Source: Chitinophagaceae bacterium (lineage in GTDB: Bacteria; Bacteroidota; Bacteroidia; Chitinophagales; Chitinophagaceae). From it: a DNA stretch of 5,471 bases. The stretch spans positions 1-5,471 of the forward strand of contig JANXWM010000478.1 in the NCBI GenBank assembly GCA_025351145.1, in the 5' to 3' direction. The notes under the pieces were generated by a model. That model was given only the letters and a program-made list of their open reading frames with translations, had not been told where the DNA came from and did no database searches. A program made the position numbers and the translations under genes. This document shows positions 1-4,907 of the stretch, piece after piece (position 1 is the stretch's first letter; each line of letters opens with the position of its first letter).

Positions 1-456
1 TATATCAGTTTCGGCGGCTTGTATCAAACCAATAGCGCAGGAATAGATTACAGAGATTTGTTCGAGAAGGATGATAACAGCAATATTTTTATTACCAAAG
101 ACAGTATCAATGTTCAAAGTTCTGTTCCGGGAGCAGATCAAATTTTTGATGAATTGAGGGCAAATTCTAATGGATACGACTTTGCCAACAATAAAAATTA
201 TCAGGGCAAACAGAAAAATTCATTACGTGCCACTGTTGCTTTTAATTTAGCAGTTGATCTTCAAAAACAAATTGGAAAAGGGAATTGGGCTTTTAAGTTT
301 GGGGCGCATCTTGTTTATGCGCCATTGCCTGAAAGAAAAGAAAAGTACAAGCCAATCGATAAAACCACCGATCCATATCAATCCATTTACAACAGTAATG
401 CTAAATCGGGTTATAGTGCATATGGTATCAATATAGGTTTCGTGTATAAATTATAG
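1..456 (+). CDS. C-terminal part of a probable outer-membrane beta-barrel protein (5' end outside window)
   Basis: The reading frame is open from the first base and ends at TAG 454-456, so 151 residues of the C-terminus are visible and the true start lies upstream; the internal TTG at 19 is not a convincing start. I see alternating polar and hydrophobic stretches typical of transmembrane beta strands (for example around SLRATVAFNLAVDL, WAFKFGAHLVYAPL and the final YGINIGFVYKL), separated by long Asn/Asp/Lys/Ser-rich segments that would be surface loops. The protein ends on a beta strand with aromatic residues near the C-terminus, as outer-membrane barrels recognised by the BAM complex usually do. 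No specific family (TonB-dependent receptor, porin, OmpA-type) can be fixed from this fragment. Membership of an outer-membrane beta-barrel family is inference from composition; the role is unknown. It is convergent with the lipoprotein gene that follows. Confidence 0.6.
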   Translation, partial: YISFGGLYQTNSAGIDYRDLFEKDDNSNIFITKDSINVQSSVPGADQIFDELRANSNGYDFANNKNYQGKQKNSLRATVAFNLAVDLQKQIGKGNWAFKFGAHLVYAPLPERKEKYKPIDKTTDPYQSIYNSNAKSGYSAYGINIGFVYKL

Positions 457-562
457 ATGCTTGAGCAGGGGCAAATTGAACACACTGTTTCTGCAGCTCT
501 CGCAAATATTTTTTCATGTATTTGTAAAATTAATTTGTTGTTGCTCCCCGGTTTTATGAGCC

Positions 563-611
563 AGGCAGAAGGAATACTATTAAGCTTTTCTTGCGTCGCA
601 CTCTTGTACAG
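563..611 (+). repeat. Interspersed intergenic repeat, copy A
   Basis: The left box AGGCAGAAG (563-571) is followed by exactly 19 variable bases (572-590) and a 21-base right box (591-611) that starts TTGCGTCGCAC and continues with TCTTGTACAG. The right box is identical over all 21 bases to that of copy C and differs at two positions from copy B. Similarity continues weakly on both sides: a T-run and GAGCC just before the left box, and AGCAATGCGAAG at 625-636, which matches AGC-NNN-GCGAAG downstream of copy B. The right box contains the inverted repeat TGCGTCGCA (592-600). Function unknown. Confidence 0.8.
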
Positions 612-720
612 TATAACATTATTGAGCAATGCGAAGTATTAACGCAACGTGCGTAATTGAGGTACCCCAGGCAATCTGCTCTCAGTATGATAAGTTCTTA
701 AATGCTCAGCAATAAAAATA

Positions 721-750
721 AAAACGGCGCTGAATTTTCAGCGCCGTTTT
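721..750. terminator. Bidirectional intrinsic terminator
   Basis: A perfect 13-base inverted repeat, AAAACGGCGCTGA (721-733) and its complement (738-750), encloses the 4-base loop ATTT. The GC-rich core is CGGCGCTGA. Read on the minus strand it is followed by a long U-rich tract (complement of the A-rich 711-724) and lies 22 bases after the stop of the lipoprotein gene. Read on the plus strand it ends in five Ts (747-751), so it can also stop transcripts from the barrel protein gene 265 bases upstream. The minus-strand use looks stronger. Confidence 0.9.
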
Positions 751-772
751 TCTAAAAGCGAATCGCATAAAA

Positions 773-1267
773 TTATTTTGAAGGCGGCGGCGGCATATCG
801 CTTGTCCATATATCGCGGAACATTTTCCATTTGCCATCTTCCTGTTTCCATAGTACAATGTATTTGCCTTTGTCAACCGCATTACCTTTGTCATCGTTTA
901 AAGCAAAAGTTCCTTCTTCGGCCACAAGGTCAGTGCTGCCCCAAACTTCGGTAGTAGCAAGCTTAAAGTTTTTTAAACCCATGCGCATTGTGGCACCAAC
1001 AAAACCAGTCATGCCATCCTTGCCCTGTATTGCAGGCATACCGGCCGGCATAGCTTTGGCATCTTTTGTATAGCAACCGGCAACGCCTGCTGAATCGCCT
1101 TTGGCAAAAGACTCCATAAACACGGCATTGCTTGCTTCAATGGCGGCTTTGGCAGAATCTAAACTAAAAACAGGAGCTGCTGCAACTGCTGCAACAGGTT
1201 CGTTAGTGCCGCAGGATGCAATCATCATTACAGTGGCAGCGCAAAAGAGAAAATAAATTGATTTCAT
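773..1267 (-). CDS. Lipoprotein with DUF4440/SnoaL-like (NTF2-fold) domain
   Basis: This gene encodes 164 residues from ATG (1265-1267) to TAA (773-775). The N-terminus is a lipoprotein signal: MKS, a hydrophobic stretch and the lipobox IASC with the lipidated Cys at residue 19, followed by an Ala/Val/Pro-rich linker (about 20-35). Residues of about 37-160 resemble small DUF4440/SnoaL-like domains of the NTF2 superfamily: an N-terminal helix with the pattern FMESFAKGDSAGVAGCYTKDA, a middle section AMPAGMPAIQGKDGM, and closing strands with GKYIVLWKQEDGKWKMFRDIW. Members of this fold are often ligand-binding or enzyme-like, but most secreted DUF4440 proteins have no proven reaction, and I cannot assign one here. 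It should be membrane-anchored in the envelope. The C-terminus is a Pro run (MPPPPSK). It has its own terminator and is probably transcribed alone, since a terminator also lies upstream of it at 1506-1534. No Shine-Dalgarno sequence is visible. Confidence 0.85.
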   Translation of the reverse strand: MKSIYFLFCAATVMMIASCGTNEPVAAVAAAPVFSLDSAKAAIEASNAVFMESFAKGDSAGVAGCYTKDAKAMPAGMPAIQGKDGMTGFVGATMRMGLKNFKLATTEVWGSTDLVAEEGTFALNDDKGNAVDKGKYIVLWKQEDGKWKMFRDIWTSDMPPPPSK

Positions 1268-1424
1268 ATTGTATAAATTTTGTGTAAGGTAAAATTTTTT
1301 GTGTTCACCTTAATACCGTGAGTAGGGTATAATGAAAAACGCTGGATTCTAAGGTTGGTTAGGGTGTATGATCATTTTTATGTATCATCTCTTCGCTACG
1401 CTAAAAGTTCAATTCACAATCCAG

Positions 1425-1473
1425 CAGTACAAGTGTGCGACGCAACGAAAGCTTCATGCTTGTTCTTCTGCCC
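1425..1473 (-). repeat. Interspersed intergenic repeat, copy B
   Basis: On the minus strand, the left box GGGCAGAAG (1473-1465) is followed by 19 variable bases (1464-1446) and the 21-base right box (1445-1425), which begins TTGCGTCGCAC and continues with ACTTGTACTG. It differs from copies A and C at two positions of the right box, while the spacing is the same. In the variable spacer it shares AAGCTTT with copy A at the same place. A T-run and GAACC precede the left box; AGCGTAGCGAAG follows at 1402-1391, matching copy A in the pattern AGC-NNN-GCGAAG. It lies between two minus-strand genes, after the terminator of the oxidoreductase gene and about 160 bases upstream of the lipoprotein start. 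Confidence 0.8.
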
Positions 1474-1505
1474 GGTTCAAAAAATGTATTTATTCAATTG
1501 CAATA

Positions 1506-1534
1506 AAAAAGCCGTCGAAATGCGACGGCTTTTT
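1506..1534 (-). terminator. Intrinsic terminator of the oxidoreductase gene
   Basis: The GC-rich stem GCCGTCG (1511-1517) pairs with CGACGGC (1523-1529) across a 5-base loop (AAATG). A-runs and T-runs extend the pairing on both sides. On the minus strand the hairpin is followed by six Ts (complement of 1505-1510) and begins 18 bases after the oxidoreductase stop codon. It could also act on the plus strand (TTTTT at 1530-1534), but no plus-strand gene precedes it closely. Confidence 0.88.
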
Positions 1535-1552
1535 GAGTTATATAAGTGCCCG

Positions 1553-2881
1553 CTAAACATACTTTGTAACGCCCGGTATTGCTACGGGATAAAAACCATC
1601 TGCATTAGGAGCTAATGGTGGCTTGGTATCCCAGGTATAAGTTGTGGGGTGTAAATCGAGGTTCAGGTTAATGGCCTTGTCCCATTCAATCACCTGCCCG
1701 CTGTAAGTGGCGAGGCGGCCAAGAATAGCGGTCATGGTGCTTTTGGCACCACGTTCTGCATCCCAAAATTTATATTCGCCTTTTGTAATGGCCGCAAACA
1801 GTTCGTCGTGTTCTGTTTGGTAGGGATTGTTTTCTGCTTTTTTATCGTACTGGTAAATGGTGTTTCCTTTGGGATCAACAATGGTTCCCGCGCCGCAAAG
1901 CATCCTTCCTTTTGTACCTACCAGGTACTCGTCTACCTTGCTCATAGTACCGGGAATATGGCGGCACTGGCTGTTTAAAATAGAACCATCTGCATAAGTG
2001 TATTCAACATAATGGTGATCGAAAATTTCGCCATAATCTTTTCCTTTGCGTACCTGCCTGCCGCCCATGCCCTGTGCCTTAACAGGGAAGCCATCTTTAA
2101 ACCAGTTGATCACATCAAGATTATGGATATGCTGCTCGCAGATATGATCGCCGCAGAGCCATACAAAATAATACCAGTTGCGCACCTGGTACTCCATTTC
2201 TGTTTGTTCGGGGGTGCGTGGTTTTACCCATACACCGTCGTTGTTCCACCATGCCTGTGCAGAAGTAATATCGCCGATCATATCTTTGCGCTGGAATAAT
2301 TCTTTATACGAATTTTGGTAGCGGCGCTGTAAACCAACTACTACGTTTAACTTTTTTTGTTTGGCTACTTCAGCCGCATCGAGCACCCTTCTAATGCCTA
2401 CGGGATCTGTTGCCACGGGCTTCTCCATAAATATATGTTTGCCCTGTTTTACAGCTTCTTCAAAATGTATGGGGCGGAAGCCTGGAGGGGTGGTGAGTAT
2501 TACCACATCGGCCAATGCAATAGCTTTTGCATAAGCATCAAAGCCAACGAATTTTCTTTCTTCGGGCACATCAATCCTGGCGCGCAGGTTACCGTTGCCG
2601 TCGGTAATTTCATCCGATGAAAGTTCTTTAAGGCAGCCATCCAAACGGTCGCGGAAGGCATCTGCCATAGCCACGAGTTTTACGTTTTGTTTGGTCATTA
2701 AAGCCTGTGAAGCAGCGCCGGTGCCCCGGCCGCCGCAACCGATCAAAGCGATCTTAATAGTATCTGATGAACCTGAGAAAAAATTTGCCTGCGACAGAAA
2801 AGGTGCTGCCATTAAACCACCTGCAATTAAAGAAGTTTGCTTTACAAAATTTCTGCGCGAAGATTTTTCATTTGCCTGCAT
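1553..2881 (-). CDS. Tat-exported Gfo/Idh/MocA family oxidoreductase
   Basis: This gene encodes 442 residues, ATG (2879-2881) to TAG (1553-1555). The twin-arginine motif SRRNFVK (residues 8-14) precedes a hydrophobic segment, so the protein should be exported folded to the periplasm. The Rossmann domain follows: a beta strand and GCGGRG (48-53, the GxGxxG nucleotide motif), then TTPP (130-133) and the family motif EKP (153-155), whose Lys is the usual catalytic or nicotinamide-contacting residue. The C-terminal domain has HICEQHIHNLDVINW (246-260), with His and Asp residues where the family places its catalytic His/Asp. The family catalyses NAD(P)-dependent oxidation, reduction or epimerisation of sugars and inositols; some Tat-exported relatives (GH109) use a tightly bound NAD to hydrolyse glycosides. 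The substrate cannot be read from sequence. It is probably co-transcribed with the SUMF1-domain gene 71 bases upstream, with no terminator seen between them. The start fits the Tat motif. Confidence 0.92.
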   Translation of the reverse strand: MQANEKSSRRNFVKQTSLIAGGLMAAPFLSQANFFSGSSDTIKIALIGCGGRGTGAASQALMTKQNVKLVAMADAFRDRLDGCLKELSSDEITDGNGNLRARIDVPEERKFVGFDAYAKAIALADVVILTTPPGFRPIHFEEAVKQGKHIFMEKPVATDPVGIRRVLDAAEVAKQKKLNVVVGLQRRYQNSYKELFQRKDMIGDITSAQAWWNNDGVWVKPRTPEQTEMEYQVRNWYYFVWLCGDHICEQHIHNLDVINWFKDGFPVKAQGMGGRQVRKGKDYGEIFDHHYVEYTYADGSILNSQCRHIPGTMSKVDEYLVGTKGRMLCGAGTIVDPKGNTIYQYDKKAENNPYQTEHDELFAAITKGEYKFWDAERGAKSTMTAILGRLATYSGQVIEWDKAINLNLDLHPTTYTWDTKPPLAPNADGFYPVAIPGVTKYV

Positions 2882-2952
2882 GTTAGAAAAATTTATGATT
2901 GATAAATGTTGAAAAGTGTGTTTTGCAATTTAGTCTTTAACTGATTTGCTTA

Positions 2953-3909
2953 TTAATATATTTTATAAAAAGCTTCGGCTTCTTCAGCGGTTGGTTGCTT
3001 TGCCGGGCGCACAATTCTAAAACCAACCGAGCTTGCATCGGTAAGCCACCATTTACTTTTGGGTATTTGCGGGTCACGCCTGTTCCATGAAGGTTGCGAT
3101 TTATTTCTTGCAGCGCAGTGCAGCATAAAAGCCTGTTCATCGTAACCGCCGCCACGTATGGTTTTTGGGTATTTTGATGCAGGCGGTATCAAAGGGTCAT
3201 TGGCTGTTGTGCTAATGGTTGTAAAATAATTTTCATCGTATTGATCAAGCGTCCATTCACTTACATTGCCAATCATATCGTAAAGCCCCCATGCGTTTGG
3301 TTTCTTCTGCATTACCTGGTGAAACTTGTTTTCACTGTTTGCCTGGTACCACGCATATTGCGAAAGTTGTGTGCTGTCGTTACCAAAATAATAAACTGTA
3401 TTTGATCCGGCACGGCAGGCATATTCCCACTCAGCTTCTGTAGGCAGGCGGTAGAAAATACCTGTTTTTTTATACAGCCATTTGCAGTACATCAAAGCGC
3501 TGTGCTGGCTCATGCTGTTTACCGGAAAGCCACCTTGTTTACCCATGCCTAAACTAAAATCGATGTATTGCGGTGTGGGCCTTGTAACTGCATCCACATC
3601 TGAGTTTACAGAGATGCTTACATCTTCGTAAAACAACTGGAACTCATCAAAAGTTACTTCGTGTTCGCCCATCCAGAAAGCTGATACAGAAACTCTCTGC
3701 TGCGGGCCTTCATCGGGTTTGGCCAACTTATCGTTACTGTTGCTGCCCATTAAAAAACTTCCCGCAGCAACAGGCACCATTTTAAAATTCACGGTTGAGC
3801 CAGGGATGGTTGCTGTGTAAGCTTCTAATGGTTGAGGATCATTATTATTCTGTGCAAGCGTTAAAGAAACCGGAATAAATATGCAGGCAATAACTAACAA
3901 ATATTTCAT
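2953..3909 (-). CDS. Secreted SUMF1/FGE-sulfatase domain protein lacking the catalytic Cys pair
   Basis: This gene encodes 318 residues, ATG (3907-3909) to TAA (2953-2955). A Sec signal peptide covers residues 1 to about 20 (MKYLLVIACIF..., probable cleavage near LAQ), with no lipobox Cys at its end. The SUMF1 (formylglycine-generating enzyme-like) fold follows, with MVPVAAGSFLMGS (44-56), the HEVTFDEF segment (83-90), RLPTEAEWEYACRAG (154-168), GLYDMIGNVSEW (208-219), RGGGYD (252-257) and GFRIVR (296-301). True sulfatase-activating enzymes carry two Cys just after the GGS motif; here that segment reads YDEQAFMLHCAAR, and the only Cys (265) matches the later, non-catalytic CAAR position, so formylglycine formation is unlikely. 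Bacteroidota also use this fold for gliding/secretion proteins (GldJ, GldK) and for binding roles; the role here is unknown. A longer insert with DPQIPKSKWW precedes GFR, as in a recurring environmental subgroup. It is the first gene of a likely two-gene operon with the oxidoreductase. Confidence 0.88.
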   Translation of the reverse strand: MKYLLVIACIFIPVSLTLAQNNNDPQPLEAYTATIPGSTVNFKMVPVAAGSFLMGSNSNDKLAKPDEGPQQRVSVSAFWMGEHEVTFDEFQLFYEDVSISVNSDVDAVTRPTPQYIDFSLGMGKQGGFPVNSMSQHSALMYCKWLYKKTGIFYRLPTEAEWEYACRAGSNTVYYFGNDSTQLSQYAWYQANSENKFHQVMQKKPNAWGLYDMIGNVSEWTLDQYDENYFTTISTTANDPLIPPASKYPKTIRGGGYDEQAFMLHCAARNKSQPSWNRRDPQIPKSKWWLTDASSVGFRIVRPAKQPTAEEAEAFYKIY

Positions 3910-3981
3910 GTGCCGAACTTACAGATAAATAAAATATGAATGATTGTAATTACTACACTTTATAATTTTTCTTTTTTAGCC

Positions 3982-4030
3982 GGGCAGAAGTTTTTCATAG
4001 CATCGTCCCTTGCGTCGCACTCTTGTACAG
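3982..4030 (+). repeat. Interspersed intergenic repeat, copy C
   Basis: The left box GGGCAGAAG (3982-3990) is followed by 19 variable bases (3991-4009) and the 21-base right box (4010-4030), identical in all positions to that of copy A. A run of Ts and AGCC precede the left box, as in the other copies. The inverted repeat TGCGTCGCA is at 4011-4019 and GTAC at 4025-4028. The 10-mer TGCTCAGCAA follows at 4040-4049 and is also present in the copy A region. It lies about 70 bases upstream of the SUMF1-domain gene start (which reads away from it) and over 330 bases upstream of the RidA-like gene. Confidence 0.8.
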
Positions 4031-4138
4031 CATTAATTCTGCTCAGCAAAAAGCCACCCTGATATTTTAATTTACATAACCTGCAAAACAAAAATTGCAA
4101 ACGATTGCGTAGAAAAAAAATCTAACTTAACTCTCTTG

Positions 4139-4146
4139 TATTTTTG
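4139..4146 (+). promoter_or_regulatory. Candidate Bacteroidota -7 promoter element
   Basis: TATTTTTG matches the Bacteroidota housekeeping -7 consensus TAnnTTTG at every fixed position. No good -33 TTTG box sits 19-21 bases upstream (the region is A-rich), so the match is only half a promoter. If used, transcription would start near 4152 and leave a leader of about 210 bases before the RidA-like gene. In AT-rich DNA such an 8-mer can occur by chance. Confidence 0.3.
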
Positions 4147-4362
4147 CTAAGGACGGTTTTTGCAGTAGAATAGTTCTCCCGATGCTTGGGCAGCAAGTAA
4201 AGCTTCGTGTTGGTTTATAGAGGTGGGTTCATAAATGTTTTGTTCGGGATAATTATCATATTTTGTTTTAACCATACACTGTTTGTCAGGAAGATGATTT
4301 CGTCATCAATAATTAACTGTAACTTTTAACTCATATTTTATTAACCATTAAATTTTAATGCC

Positions 4363-4824
4363 ATGCAGGAACAACGCAGATCATTAATTAAAAAATTATT
4401 TGGCTCATTGGTAGCCGTTACCGGTTTTGGAATTGCAGCAAACGCAAAATCAAACGCAGGCGACGAAAAAGAAACAGGCAACATTGAATACGATCAGGAT
4501 GTTCCTTTGTTTTCGGGTCATACCATATTGGGCAACCTTGTTTTTATTGCTGGCAAAGGCGCACATTTTGAAGGCGATATTGTAGCCCATACCGATCATG
4601 TTTTAAAGGAGCTTGAAAAGGAACTCATCCTTGCAGGCTCATCTATGGAAAAGGTATTGAAAGTAACCGTATATCTCAATGATATTGCAGATTACCAGCT
4701 TATGAACGATACCTACAAAGGCCGCTTTGGAAAAACGCCGCCGGTACGGTCAACTATCGCTGTTGCCAAGGGTGGTGTGCCCGGTAATTCATTAGTTGAA
4801 ATGGATTGCATTGCATACATATAA
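4363..4824 (+). CDS. Tat-exported RidA-like (YjgF/YER057c/UK114) enamine/imine deaminase
   Basis: This gene encodes 153 residues, ATG 4363 to TAA 4822-4824. The N-terminus has a twin-arginine motif, QRRSLIK (residues 4-10), a hydrophobic stretch and a likely signal peptidase site ANA (26-28). The rest is a full RidA domain (about 42-153): GNLVFIAGKG (57-66), the helix HTDHVLKELEKELILAGSSM (76-95), VLKVTVYLNDIADY (98-111), PPVRST (126-131) and the closing VEMDCIAYI. Arg129 occupies the position of the carboxylate-binding Arg of active RidA proteins, and Glu146 that of the conserved C-terminal Glu, so activity is plausible. RidA enzymes form trimers and hydrolyse reactive enamines or imines released by PLP enzymes. 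Export is odd, because the classic RidA is cytoplasmic. The next gene, 83 bases on and on the same strand, is a Tat-exported PLP enzyme, which makes it the probable source of substrate. The exact substrate is unknown. The start is AT-rich with no Shine-Dalgarno sequence. Confidence 0.9.
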   Translation: MQEQRRSLIKKLFGSLVAVTGFGIAANAKSNAGDEKETGNIEYDQDVPLFSGHTILGNLVFIAGKGAHFEGDIVAHTDHVLKELEKELILAGSSMEKVLKVTVYLNDIADYQLMNDTYKGRFGKTPPVRSTIAVAKGGVPGNSLVEMDCIAYI

Positions 4825-4907
4825 TTGCAGTGGAACAAACACTTATTGCAAAACGCAACGCAGAATTTACCAGCTACTAACTGTCTACTTTTAAAATTAA
4901 TTCATCA

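Larger units (their letters stand above)
457..772. other. Intergenic region between convergent genes
   Basis: These 316 bases separate the stop codons of the barrel protein gene and the DUF4440-type lipoprotein gene. They hold repeat copy A (core 563-611) and a bidirectional terminator (721-750). A short perfect inverted repeat, TGCTCAGCA (4+1+4), sits at 703-711, and its extended form TGCTCAGCAA recurs at 4040-4049 beside repeat copy C. Short open frames cross the region on both strands, but they run through the repeat and show no recognisable protein character, so I do not call them genes. Confidence 0.7.
3910..4362. other. Divergent intergenic region
   Basis: These 453 bases lie between the divergent starts of the SUMF1-domain gene and the RidA-like gene, so promoters for both should be here. 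They contain repeat copy C (3982-4030), the inverted repeat TGCTCAGCA (4040-4048), an A-rich stretch around 4111-4120 and a candidate -7 element at 4139-4146. A second, weaker candidate for the plus strand is TTTG (4239-4242), 16 bases, then TATTTTG (4259-4265). I find no gene, tRNA or clear terminator. Confidence 0.65.

Noticed and set aside
457..642. Open frame of 61 codons directly after the barrel gene, plus strand, and a 72-codon frame on the opposite strand
   Set aside because: Both run through repeat copy A, and the translated sequences have no domain or signal pattern that I trust. The same repeat elsewhere is not in an equivalent frame.
1355..1615. Open frame of 86 codons on the plus strand
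   Set aside because: It crosses repeat copy B, the terminator and the 3' end of the oxidoreductase gene; it is Cys-rich, unusual in composition, and opposite to a well-supported gene.
2882..2952. Possible separate promoter or terminator between the SUMF1-domain and oxidoreductase genes
   Set aside because: No GC-rich hairpin and no full -33/-7 pair was seen in the 71 bases, so co-transcription is the simpler reading.
563..4030. Repeat copies as a CRISPR array or insertion sequence
   Set aside because: Copies are hundreds to thousands of bases apart, in both orientations, with genes between them; there are no regular spacers, transposase, terminal inverted repeats or target duplications.
4239..4265. 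TTTG, 16 bases, TATTTTG as a promoter for the RidA-like gene
   Set aside because: The spacing is shorter than the usual 19-21 bases and the -7 box is one base short of TAnnTTTG. Kept only as a remark in the intergenic entry.
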